From: Pardosa pseudoannulata
Lineage: Eukaryota; Arthropoda; Arachnida; Araneae; Lycosidae
Reading direction: 5' to 3'
DNA: 64,000 nucleotides
NCBI GenBank assembly: GCA_032207245.1
Contig: CM063501.1
Location: 62,316,793 to 62,380,792 of the forward strand
Shown: positions 37,829 to 48,589 of the stretch, piece after piece
Layout: every line of letters begins with the position of its first letter
Position numbering within the stretch: the first letter of the stretch is position 1
Program-made: the position numbers and the translations under genes
The notes under the pieces: generated by a model
The model's input: the letters and a program-made list of their open reading frames with translations, nothing else
Told to the model about the DNA's origin: nothing
Databases searched by the model: none

Positions 37829-38118
37829 TGTTGGACAATGCCAGCGCGGGAGACTGACCGAAGTCGAGGGCAATGTCAGTCATCCCCCCCTCTTCGACCC
37901 CATTGGATAAGAGGGGTTGCTAACGCGGGTCAGTCATCTTTTGCCTTGGCAACAGCAGTTTTTGGATTTTTTGGCTCAGCAGATTTGAAGGCTCCTTCGG
38001 AGGAAAGACTAAGCGAAGAGAACTTCAGCAGAGGCAGGAAACGCTCAACTTTTTTTTACGATTTACGCGTGGTGCAAAGGCATATTTATTTTCAATTAAA
38101 ACTTAATTTTACTCAACA
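37829..38118 (+). mobile_element. putative LTR of a retrotransposon (solo or relict)
   Basis: Begins TGTTGG and ends CTCAACA, giving the TG...CA ends of an LTR, in this case a TGTTG/CAACA inverted pair. It is GC-richer than its flanks. Seven bases downstream lies tggtcacggcacca (38125-38138), which starts with TGG as a tRNA primer-binding site should. No gag or pol frame follows, so only the LTR and the start of the internal region remain. The 127-codon open frame across it is probably incidental. Confidence 0.5.
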
Positions 38119-38124
38119 TCATCC

Positions 38125-38138
38125 TGGTCACGGCACCA
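38125..38138 (+). other. possible tRNA primer-binding site
   Basis: tggtcacggcacca just after the LTR end. The primer tRNA cannot be named with confidence. Confidence 0.4.
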
Positions 38139-38394
38139 AATATTACGTACCAATGACTTATACCAGGCTATGTTGAGATAACACAAAGAGTTAAGACACC
38201 AGATACAAATCAGCGAAGACCACAGCAGTATTTCAGCTCTACTTATTGTCCAACTAATATATATTACTCGTTGTTGAATATAACTCTAATGATTGTAGAA
38301 TTTATATTGCATTAATTTTATTTCATTTTATTAAAAACTAATAATTGTGTAGTTGTGAAATTTAAGAATTGGAGGAATGAATATCCCATTCAAA

Positions 38395-38720
38395 TAAGGT
38401 ATGTATGGTTGGTCCAATACACCCCGTCACAATATGCGACTAGTCGATAGCTAAGGGTAATCTGCTGCTTCCCTTTGAGCGGGGAATCACGAGGGCTGAA
38501 GACTGACTAAACCTCAAGTGGGTCCTCATAATTTAGAAGCAGGGACAAAGCAGAAAACCTCCTAGTGTGGCCAGCCACCTCCAAAGGTGTCATATTAATA
38601 CTTGGACATTGCGACAATGAACCTATTTTAAGTGTCCCAGTCGCCATTAATGAACACGGTGGATCTTTAGCCAGATCGAGACTCGATCTCGTAAACCATC
38701 TCGTTTCTTTTTTTTTATAT
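38395..38720. other. GC-richer unclassified repeat-like block
   Basis: Markedly richer in G+C than its surroundings and ending in a T run followed by TA. It reads like a retroelement fragment, but no motif allows classification. Confidence 0.3.
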
Positions 38721-38854
38721 ATATAAAATTTATAATATTAAGCATATTTGAATTTTAAAAACTACATTACAAAAATCAATGTGGAGTAGAAAATAAATTA
38801 TTTACTTTATACTTTATGTACTTTATGTTTACTGTTAATTGTTTACTTTATACG

Positions 38855-38856
<2 letters not shown>

Positions 38857-38908
<52 letters not shown>
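38857..38908. repeat. (TA)n microsatellite
   Basis: About 26 uninterrupted AT units. Confidence 0.95.
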
Positions 38909-38910
<2 letters not shown>

Positions 38911-39126
38911 ATATTCTTAAAAGAAGTGGAGGTGCCATCTACATGTTGAAAATTTGTTTAATAATATCTTCAGTGTGTATTTTATTGTCAACATTAGGTA
39001 TTACAGCTTCGATATTATTTTAATAGTATTTTAGAAGACTAAATTGGATGTGTGTTGCCTTCAGGTCATTTAAGGGTTAATGGTAACATATATATTGAAT
39101 GAAAATCTTTTTTATTTCTCCATCAG

Positions 39127-39400
39127 CTTTTGGAGAAAGCCGTCATCAACTTCAATCATCATGACGCCTGTCAGCGAAAGTAGCACCGATTCATCTCTGG
39201 CAGTTTCTGGCATCGTACCGGAGGATGGCTTCTATTCCATAATCCGGAGACTCCTGAAGAGGAATTCTTCGGTCAGCATACCTCTGAACAGGGATGAAGG
39301 AGTTGTCCAATGGTGCTGCTTTCCTTGTCGGTGGGGCAGTGACAAGAAAGACAATTACAGAATGCACTTATCGGCCAGTGAATTTTTCATCGAATATTAA
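39127..39400 (+). CDS. candidate terminal coding exon of an unidentified gene
   Basis: A pyrimidine-rich tract and acceptor (tttatttctccatcag, AG at 39125-39126) precede an open frame of about 90 codons ending in TAA at 39398-39400. The peptide runs FWRKPSSTSIIMTPVSES... to ...RMHLSASEFFIEY. Codon composition is balanced and GC-richer than flanking DNA. It has a Ser/Thr-rich start, a basic stretch (IIRRLLKRNSSVSIPL) and a QWCCFPCRWG segment, so a cytoplasmic tail or modified C-terminus is conceivable, but I do not recognise the family. No upstream exon was identified and no poly(A) signal follows closely. Alternative: a fragment of a processed copy. Confidence 0.38.
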
Positions 39401-39497
39401 AGGATTTGTCAGATTTTATATGGTGGCTCGTTTCTTTCCTCATATGAATTAGGGCATTGAATAATTTCTAAACTTCGTTTGGAATACTTGAGACAAT

Positions 39498-39627
39498 ATT
39501 CTGCAACACGAGGCGGTGCATTAGGACGGGATCAACTATTTAAAACTGATACAAACAGTAATGTTAGCGGTAAGATTCGAAACCTCAAATCAAAGTGCAG
39601 AAAGTCCTGATCAGACATCGTTCAGCC
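39498..39627 (-). repeat. SINE, heavily degraded
   Basis: 'ctgcaacacgagg', 'taggacgggat', 'aagattcgaaacc' and 'catcgttcagcc' occur in the order of a minus-strand SINE. Confidence 0.6.
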
Positions 39628-39665
39628 AAAAACAAGTTTTTAAAAGAAGTAGAATTTTGTATCTA

Positions 39666-40461
39666 CAGTGAACTCCGCTTAATGTGGTCAAGGTTAATGT
39701 TATCAATCGCTTATTATTATCGAAATCACTTGGTCCCGATTTCCTTTATTCATCTGTATGTTAAAATTATCGCTTTATGTGATCGTTACATCGGTTAATA
39801 GAATCAGTTTTCGAACCTCATTTTAACTGGTAATCTCACAATATATTCAAGGGGAACCCATTCTTTTCTTTTCCTTCGCTGTCGTTTGATTTTGTCGAGA
39901 ATTCTTTTCTTCACCCTAGGAAAATGAGTAATGAATAAAGGAGTAGTGAGGGTATTACACGTTCCTAGAATTTTTCAGAAATACACACACCCTGCTGGTA
40001 GTCAAAGGTTGTCAGATAAGCAGAAAGCAACACATTATTATCGGAACTGAGAAGGAGCGTATTCACATTTTATGCCTTGCTCGCTTACATGCAGTTAGTC
40101 GATATGGAAGCCAGAAAGCGAGATGATTTAACATTAAAACAAAAGATCGAAATTTTAAATCGTTATGACAGGTTGATTATGATTACGAACAATTTATTAA
40201 TGAGCTTCTTAGAAAAAAAACTGTAGACATTCAACAATTGATCATTTTTTTTAATTATGTATACAATTCTTATGTTTTAAAGGATAATACACAGTGGTAA
40301 TATAAGGTGTGTTTTTTAATTTTGTTTTGAAATTTAGTACTGGTAAATTAAAGGGTGGAGGGTAAATTTATCTAATTTTGCATATCGTTTATTGTTATCA
40401 ATCGGTTATTATTATCAAAATCACGGTGTCCCAAACTGATCACATTAAGCGAAGTGCACTG
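39666..40461 (+). mobile_element. pogo/Tigger-type DNA transposon, internally deleted
   Basis: Terminal inverted repeats of about 24 bp, CAGTGAACTCCGCTTAATGT at 39666 and ACATTAAGCGAAGTGCACTG ending at 40461, are flanked by TA on both sides (39664-39665 and 40462-40463). A transposase start remains at 40104-40175: MEARKRDDLTLKQKIEILNR followed by YDRL, the first helix-turn-helix of the CENP-B-like DNA-binding domain. The catalytic domain is gone. The frame breaks soon after. Confidence 0.82.
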
Positions 40462-40876
40462 TATTTTCACACACATAAAGTATAACCATTCTCTAATCCC
40501 CTTCTCCCAATATATTTAGAAACTCAAAATAGCATAATACAGAAATTAATAATTAATCTCCTATTAGAAATTACCTTTTTGTAATTTCGAAAATCTCCAG
40601 AATCTAGAATCTAAATCATAGAGTTAATGAATCAAGTACGTTTAGTAAAAAAATTAAATGAAATATTACTTAAAAAATTATTCCTATAATATTTAATATT
40701 GTTTAAATATATGTTTTTTACGTAATTTTTGTAGAGGGGATGAAAGTTGTTTAAAAAAAATAAGTTCACACACCAAAACTTCGTATAAATTATATCTATA
40801 ATGAAGAACACTGGAGGAACACCTCATTTTAAGTTTTACAAGATAATCTGTCAGCTTGTCTTCCTCTCAGCATCAG

Positions 40877-41033
40877 CGTCAAACGGTGGCCCAATGAGTA
40901 GAGCACTGCTCTTCGGTTCTACTGTTTGTAGGTTCGAATCCCACTGCTGGCATGAATTTTCGTAGAACTGGTACTGGTCTCATTAGACCTCGTGTAGCAA
41001 TAAAGTATACCGCAGCATTCCAAACCAAGGTAA
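40877..41033 (+). repeat. tRNA-derived SINE, diverged and shortened
   Basis: Head 'aaacggtggcccaatgagta', box B 'aggttcgaatccc', tail 'cattccaaaccaag'. The middle 'cggaatcggctttaagc' block is deleted. Confidence 0.78.
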
Positions 41034-41431
41034 ACCCAGTACCATCACTAGAGAGCGGTAAAGGTCACCTCTATTCATTGGTTATTTAAAGTACTTATTA
41101 TTCCAATAATACAGAACATCTAATAGAGTCAAAGTCAAAGTAAGAGGTTTTACGGAGTACTAGAAATGGGAGAACCCAAGTATCTGAGCATGTAAAAATA
41201 TAAAAGATTAAAACATAATTTGGAACGAGTAGCTCAAGTAAAATTTTCACGCTGGGTATTAAATTCTCCAGAACGTCTAAAATGTTAGTGTCGATAAATT
41301 TGTATAGTTTCGAGATCCATCCGGATTGACTGCTATGGAAGAGCTGTTACTTGAGTTGTTTTGGGACACTTAATTAAAAACCAAAACTCAGCAACATGCA
41401 AATTAAATGTTAGTAATAGATTAATTTACAA

Positions 41432-41740
41432 TATATAAGGATTCAGAGAATTAAATGGGCAGGACACCTGTGCAGAATGGACGAAGATCGTGTAACAAAA
41501 AATATCTTCTCGGCCAGACCATTTGGCACCCTAAAAAAAGGGAGACCTAAGCTTGAGCGGCTCGACAGTTTGGAATCAGACTTAAGACTTTTAAAAATTA
41601 CTAACTGGATGTCCATGGCCAGGGATAGAAGAGTTTGGAGTTCGATTCTGAGGGAGGCAAGGGCCCCATCCCGACCTGTCTGGCCATTGAAGAAGAAAAA
41701 GAAGAAGAAATTAATTTACATTCCTAAGCAAGCGAACTAA
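41432..41740 (+). pseudogene. LINE 3' end with (AAG)n tail
   Basis: Open frame from about 41432 reads RIKWAGHLCRMDEDRVTKNI, then GRPKL...DSLESDLRLL and NWMSMARDRRVWSSILREAR, the characteristic C-terminus of non-LTR retrotransposon polyproteins. It runs into AAG repeats at 41690-41712, a typical LINE 3' tail. The 5' part is missing, as in 5'-truncated insertions. Different element from the one at 30-632. Confidence 0.75.
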
Positions 41741-42411
41741 GATAATTTTAGTTCTACTCGCTACTTTTTCTGTAAAGATTTTGTTATATATTTGTCATAA
41801 AAATCAAATTATAGCGTGAAAATCAATATACGAAAGGAAATTAGGGTCGATGCGTTGTTTATTTCACAATTTCAGAAATGTGTAATGATCATCAAGTTCA
41901 TCCATTCCATTTATTATTAACTCTATATATAAAAATCCTCTGTCTGTATTTTTTCTGTTTGTATGTCTTTCGAAATAGTTGCTTCCTTCCTGATTCGTAA
42001 TTCTGATAGACTCTGGAAGGCTTTAAACAGGTTAAATTGGTCCAAGGACAAGATCATGGTGAAAATTATTCCTTAGTCCTTCATTGAGCCGGGTGACCTA
42101 TGATAAGACACCATGGAATAAACTGCACTATGTTGTAGTACTGGAGGAGATGCATTAGAGGGCAACATATTAATACCAAAGTCAATTTGTTTTGGGAGTT
42201 CCTAACGAAAGGGGTGAATCAACGCTTTACTTCCGAACCCAATAAATGGAGCAAAGCTATGAAGGGATAATGGTAGGGGAGAATTAAACTCTAGGAAAAA
42301 TAAGCTGCTATCCTAATACTGTAAATAATAGTATTGAAGTGAAAATATACAACTTGGAAGTAAAAAGGGGTGTTAGACTTTGACAATGGCAGAAATGGGA
42401 AAATATGTTGA

Positions 42412-42846
42412 GTGCAGCCCACTTTAGGCCTCCAGAGAAACAGAGGTGCATACAAAAAATTAATAAAACAAATTCAAAAAATGTCTATTGCTGAAAATAG
42501 AGCTCAAAGCAAAGCGCACGTTCTAATGGAGAACGATGGCATTGCAATGGACACAGAAGACAAAAATAAAAATAATAATTTAGAATCTAAAAACGTAAAA
42601 AAAAAATTAGAGAGAAGTAAAGAAAAGCACAAATGCTACTTGTATCTTCTCCGCATTCCGGGAAGAATAGATGTATCAGGTGTACAAAGAAAAGGAGCAG
42701 GCCTATTTGCAGAGGGGGGGGAATTCCAGGATCGTAAACAGGAATTAAATGGGGCACATGATTTAAGTTTTGAGATTGTAAAACTTCCAGGCAAGTTCTT
42801 TGGCCTGATTTTGAGATATTTATGGAGAGTGTCCATATTCATGTAG
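42412..42846 (+). CDS. unidentified 144-codon open frame, Lys-rich
   Basis: From a non-standard upstream codon, or from the ATG at 42481 (MSIAENRAQSKAHVLMENDG...). The middle is Lys/Asn-rich low complexity, followed by KLERSKEKHKCYLYLL and GRIDVSGVQRKGAGLFAEGG. The first part reads more like real protein than like noise. No domain recognised, no splice signals identified, and after 42800 the frame looks random. Could be a transposon or processed-gene fragment. Confidence 0.25.
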   Translation: MQPTLGLQRNRGAYKKLIKQIQKMSIAENRAQSKAHVLMENDGIAMDTEDKNKNNNLESKNVKKKLERSKEKHKCYLYLLRIPGRIDVSGVQRKGAGLFAEGGEFQDRKQELNGAHDLSFEIVKLPGKFFGLILRYLWRVSIFM

Positions 42847-44043
42847 CAGTCAACATCTAGTAATATAACATTCTGGAGAAGTTAATTTTTCAGATTATGG
42901 GAAAGTGCCGGCTTACCTACATAACGGAATCATCACCGGTCTAATAAAGGCCTTATATAAAAATAGATTTGATTGTACATACGAGTGCAACTTATCAGTT
43001 ATTCAATTTACAGTCTCTTTTTTATTGGAATTCAAGCAATTTCATGTATTAATGCTAATATTTATCAAAATATATTCACAAAACCATATATATAACATAA
43101 AATGTATTTTATTCCTTTTAACTTAAAATGGTTGGGTGCCGGACATATTGGATCTGTTTACCTCCATGTTAACCTATAAGAAAAAGTGTTCTACTTCTGC
43201 TCAATTTGTATTTACAGATCTTTTAAACAAATTTTACCCCATGATAGAGCTAAAAATTCTCGAGGGTAAGTAATGTATGAAAAAATTTTCAAAAAAGAGA
43301 GAGGAAAATGTATTTAATTTTAAATTATTTGGGAAGATTTACGATATAGTCTTCTTTGAACTTAAATAGCGACATTACTACAACATAAATACTTTTAAAA
43401 AATACCGCTTATGTGGGATTTTTTTTTTAGTATTTATGTTCCCCAGAGAACTTTGTACTATATCACATCGTGAAATTTGTTTAACGAAATCTTAATTGCA
43501 AACCGGTTAACATGGAACTATGGGAATACAATATATATTCTTTCTCATTCATCTTAACGTGTAAAAAAATTGACTATTTTATAACAGTACTTAGAGTATC
43601 ACCTTAGAAAAATTTAGACTTAGTAAAAGGGCTGCTACTAAATTTGATTGAGCAATTTCATTACTAGGTTTAGAATATTTATGAGCAAAAATGTTATCAT
43701 ATATGGAAGGGGGGATTGATAACACAGGAGAAAACGCAACAGATACCAATAAAATTAGTGAATTTCAGAATTTTAATGATCAAATGTACATTTTATTAAT
43801 AATACATTTAATAAAAAGAGTTGAACTTAATAATATTCAATATTCAGAACAGTGGGATTATTAGGTATCAAAATTGTCTTGTATATTGTAAATGATTCCT
43901 TTTTACTTCAACAAACTTTCAAATATGCATAGTTGGCTGCAATTCAACATTAGAGCAAATAACAAACTGCTAATATTTTAGCTTTGCAGAGACTGTTAGA
44001 CGAGAATGTCAGATTAAGTACACTAATTATGAAAATATGATTT
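42847..44043. other. intergenic DNA, nothing recognised
   Basis: No supportable feature. Confidence 0.45.
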
Positions 44044-44432
44044 TTAACCCTTTCGTTCTCACAATAGCTCTCGATAGCCAAGACCTCTGGATCTCAGCAT
44101 AGCCGAAGCCATCTTAGAAAATGTCCTTTCCCTCCTAGTGGCATGGCTGCTAATAGCCGTGGGTAATGTTGATAACGATGAACAAACGACTCGTTGTAAA
44201 CATCTTATATTTGCAGGTGTTATTCTCTGAGGTGTTTACAACATGTTGAGAAACACTACTTGCTACAAAATAACGTGAAACATTTATTGCTACTCTATTC
44301 AGTTTTAAACTTGTTTACTTGGGTTGACAGGTGAATAAAAAACTGGGAGAAGGAAAACATGCAAACGTTGGGCTATTGAGCTGGGAACCAGAGGACATTT
44401 GAAATTCTTCCCTGTGGGTCTTAAAGAGTTAA
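44044..44432. mobile_element. TTAA-flanked MITE, family E (piggyBac-type)
   Basis: TTAA at 44044-44047 and 44429-44432. Ends CCCTTTCGTTCTC and ggtcttAAAGAG are short inverted repeats (CYCTTT). The 5' block 'aaatgtcctttccc' (about 44118) and the 3' block 'gaaccagaggacattt' (about 44386) are inverted partners, and ggctgctaatagcc forms a small hairpin (about 44145). 389 bp, non-coding. Confidence 0.62.
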
Positions 44433-44472
44433 TGGATCATAGAGAAACAGAATATTAATGCGACATTCACTC

Positions 44473-45001
44473 TTAACACACTGTGTGCGGGTACATTTCG
44501 CAGTGGAATCGTACCGGAAGCTGGCGTTTTGTGCGTATATTTAGTTATTCAGTTAAATCTCAATAGATCGAAAATTATTTAATCTTTTAACCAACTTTTC
44601 GTATTTTATATTGAAATATATAAACAAATATATAAATAGGCAAATAAACAAATAAATATAAATACAAATATATGTATAATATATAAATATACATATATAT
44701 AATATCATTTTCGCAAGGATAAATAAAAAGCTAATTTTAAATCTAAACTATTTTTTTAATCAACCTTCCCGTTCTGTGGTTCCGCATCGACTGATGTAAA
44801 AACTAGTTTTTATTTGTCTAAATTTTTCCAGAATCTATGTAGTAGACAAGAACATTCGGTTTCGTTTTCCTGTATATACCGTTATTTTTGTACCCACAAA
44901 CAAACCATGTTGTTACACTAACCCGTACTAGTACGTGACCCGCGCTCAAGTATCAATCGTCAGAAAACGTACTAGTACGTGTCCCGCATACAATGTGTTA
45001 A
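44473..45001 (-). mobile_element. TTAA-flanked MITE, family A copy 2 (piggyBac-type)
   Basis: TTAA at 44473-44476 and 44998-45001. Inverted ends CACACTGTGTGCGGGTAC and, read inwards from the right, CACATTGTATGCGGGACAC. Near the right end the palindrome cgtactagtacgtg occurs twice in direct orientation (about 44925-44938 and 44969-44982), each followed by a 'cccgc' block. Reverse-orientation relative of 8439-8965 over the whole length. Confidence 0.85.
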
Positions 45002-45199
45002 GAGAACATAAACATACTGCTGACAATCATTGTTGCCACTGACAAAAAGGTGAAAAAGGAATGTTAAACATGGTGAAAACAAATACATAAAGTATATTAC
45101 AAAATATATTAATTGAAAGTTTACTAGATATCAACACAAACTTTATACAATACGGTTTTGCAATAAACTTCCTTCAATTTTTCCCCTAAAATTCACTTA

Positions 45200-46130
45200 A
45201 ACTTGCTCCCTCTGGTTTTATGATGTTCCACTTATCTTCTTTACAAGGGTTGACTTTTTCTAACTCTTTGATATGCTTTGAAATGTGTTTAAAATTATCT
45301 ATTAAAAAGAACCCATTCTCAAGAGTGTTATCCTTTTCAATCTTTTGCACTCTTTTTATGAATTCTGCTTTTGTAGGATCTAGTGAAAAAATAAACTGCT
45401 TAATATTTTCAACTTTAAATATTAAAAAATAGCAACATTCAATTCAAGTTCCTTAGCATGTTACAACAGCAAATTTTGAGAGACAAAAGCCTGTTATTTC
45501 TCTGTCTTTAACGATACGATTTAACATTTCTGTAAGAATTTTTTAGTTCAAATGTAAATGTATCCACAATAGAATGATCAACACGAACAGCTTCACATAC
45601 TCTATTAAGAGTGGGTGCTGGAAAGAAAAGTTACAAGATATAACATAGAAAACAAGTCTAAGAGATATATACCATATTCAATACTTGATCACTTCCAACT
45701 TCAGATACTTTTTCATAATTCATTCTCTCGGGCCATAATTTTCCACAATCGTCCATAATAAAATTCTGCATTATTGTTGAGCAGTTAGTTTATTCTAATC
45801 ATACATTTCAATTAACATGACCTTTGAAGGCTCGCCAGTGTGAAGAGAATATATCTTATATCTTCGACAATCAGCAGTTACTTCATTTAAGAAAAAAGAG
45901 TTATAGGATATTGTTGAATTATTTCTGACTTTTGTCTACTGTTTCCATAAAGTTGCAGGGACCTCATTAACATATACATTTCTTTTCATACTCACTACAT
46001 AGCACTGTAACGACGGATGCACTGGATACATTTTGCTGGGCAGCTGTTTTGTCCTTCCAGATAAGTTTATAGAAAAATCCTTGGGAGCACTTACACAGTG
46101 ACGTGACAGCATGTACAATTTTCTAGCATC
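45200..46130 (-). pseudogene. degraded ORF region, probably transposon-derived
   Basis: Minus-strand frames from 46118 give VSAPKDFSINLSGRTKQLPS, then HPSLQCYVVSMKRNVYVNEV, TADCRRYKIYSLHTGE and DCGKLWPERMNYEKV with stops between blocks. The phrasing is protein-like and continuous over about 500 bp, so a dead coding region is likely. The family was not recognised. Confidence 0.45.
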
Positions 46131-47389
46131 TTAAATGAATTGAGAAATCAGCGACTAGGCAAAAAGAAACCAGTGAATGTTCGGCCTTCTAAAAATTTAA
46201 AATTTTAAAAATTCTTAAAATATTATAAAAAATATTCATTAAAGCATGGGGGGAATGGTAATTCAACAGAAATATGGATAAATGCCCAAAATATGGCATC
46301 TTGACCAAAATATTAATATCCATGGCTTTATAAAAGTATATATTTTTTAATTATTTCTTCATAGATATGAATATTATTACGGTTTCATATGCAATTAGGC
46401 TTCTTATAAAATAAAAATATTATGGGGTGCCCGTAAAAATCCCAATTCTAATTGTTACCAGTAGAGGGTGGGAGTTAGAGAATTCACAATTATATAACTT
46501 TCCTTACAGGTGAAACAACAGGTATTTTCATTGTGTGAAAGAGAGAGCTTATTATGCTATATCTAATAAAAAATTTAGTTAAAAATATCGATTTGACTCA
46601 GGACAGTGTCCAGTCGAGAATCTATATCAGTGGCGTTCCCAGAAATTAATTTTGGCAGGTACATATTATTCCTGTCATAAAAGACGCAGTGTATAAAACT
46701 AGAGATTACACTACATGAATTTTATTTTTATTATTTTAGACTAACAGAGGATTGGTGTAATTTTTATTAGGTTATAAAAATAACAAAAATAATTATCATT
46801 TATGAAAAACAGCAAGATACCTCGAGAACACAAATTACTACTTATTAGAATCAGTATAATCCAATATCATTAAAAAATGACTGAAGAAAAGAATGCTCCC
46901 TGTAATTTACCAGGAAATTGTTGGTGGAGTGACGAACATATTCTATAGGAATGCACTCTTTCTCTTCGTCCACAAGCAATGATCTAGAGCTATTTTTTCA
47001 AACACGGTAAAAACCTTTTATTCTCATAAATTTTCCCATAATTTTTTTAATGTGTAATCATTATTTTTCTTTTTACCATGAAAAAATTAAGCACGAAGGG
47101 GGGATTAGTTTTTTAAAAGTTTAGAACCCCAATGTAAAAAAAAATTACCCTGATATATTTTATCGTCGAGAAATTTTGATCCAAGATTCTCGATTTATAT
47201 ATAAATCGAATATTAATTTTGCCCTTAAACCGAAGCTGTGCGAAACTTAGCGCCACTTCATGCTTATTCATTCTTATAGAGAATGCTTGCATGACGTCAG
47301 GTGCAGCAAAAATTACAGCTCAACTTCCTCGTTGGCAAAACATTTGAATTTCCTACGGATTGTGCTTGTTATTGGAGTTTTAATTTTGC

Positions 47390-47583
47390 CAATTATCTGA
47401 AAATTGTAACAAGTTGTTGTGCGTGTGGATGTACTAAGCATTTCATAAAAGGCGAATATATTGGATTTTATTGCTTTCCGAAAGATCCTACATTGTGAAT
47501 GCTTTGGATAAAACTTTTGAAAAGGCAAGACTGGACTCCAAGTTCTTCGAGAATTTACGGCAAACATTTTCAGAATGGTAATA
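47390..47583 (+). pseudogene. THAP zinc-finger domain fragment with stop
   Basis: Frame reads CCACGCTKHF, then GFYCFPKDPTL, then TGA (47497-47499), then MLWIKLLKRQDWTPSSSRIY and GKHFQNGNK. This is the order of a THAP domain (C2CH zinc-binding DNA-binding module: CxxC-type start, FPKDP, Trp, Cys..His). The TGA sits where Arg is expected, and CGA to TGA decay would explain it. The Cys before xxH is now Tyr. THAP domains occur in P-element-like transposases and in host genes. No partner catalytic domain follows, so it is a relic. Confidence 0.6.
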
Positions 47584-48589
47584 AAACGTTAATATTACTG
47601 TAATGGTAATAGATTATATAAAATTGTTATGCTCTAAGAATTTTTTTTATTATTACAAAGTTTTTTTTCATATTTCTAATGTATTTTCTATGCTTTTGTG
47701 AGAAATACTGTATCTATAAATGTAATTATTTTTTGTCCTTAAAATAATCAGGTTTTGCACATTTTTATTAGATTCTTATTTATATAATAGTTTATTGTTC
47801 CTGTTAACATAGTAAAAGTAGTTATACTTTGATTATGATATTTAATAGTACTGTGTAAAACATTTAATTTTTAAAAATATATATATACTTTTGTAAGTGC
47901 TAAAAAAAATCTATTTTGAAGTACTTGGCCAGTTTCTGATGTTTCCTTTCCCGTCCCTTAAATAAAATGTAGTTTTGTTGTATACGTGATCCATATCAAA
48001 GCTCATAAGATGCAATGAAAACAAGCAATGTTTTGCCAACGAAAAGTTGAGATGTTGGCAGCACTCCTATTTGTTTACAAACATGCACTTTCTCTATTAT
48101 TGTAATCCAAGAAAACATTTAAGTTTAGAGGTTTCCTCAAGAATCCGTATATCGATTCTCTGATAGATCAGTAGCGTACCCAAAAAAAGTAAAAAGGGGC
48201 TTATGCACATGCACCCGACTTCGATATCATCAAATATATTCAATTCAGTAATGAAATAAAGAGGTAAAATTAAATAAATAATACTTATGTGATAAACATT
48301 AACAGTTAGATAGTCCTACATAAATATATGCACACATTGAATTTTATTACAAGTTCATAAAAGTATTGACTATGCAAAATTACTCAAGGCATCGTCGTCG
48401 TCGTTTTCCATATGAAGGTAGTTAGCTGAGCACCTGGCCCCGTTGAGCATATCTCCAGTTATCAAGATAAACAGTAGTAAAAGAGAGCTGTTTTTTATGA
48501 GTATAATAATTCTTAATGATGCCAATTGCATAAAATGATAAAATATATAATAATAAAGTTAAAACAAATTAATATAAAAATGCTATAAA

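Noticed and set aside
41930..41960. Helitron-like 5' end (tctatatataaaaatcc)
   Set aside because: Start resembles other Helitron ends but no matching hairpin plus CTRR terminus was found downstream.
46633..48190. Element bounded by cagtggcgttcccag (46633) and cagtagcgtaccc (48171)
   Set aside because: The two motifs are in the same orientation, so they do not form inverted ends; no bounded element could be defined.
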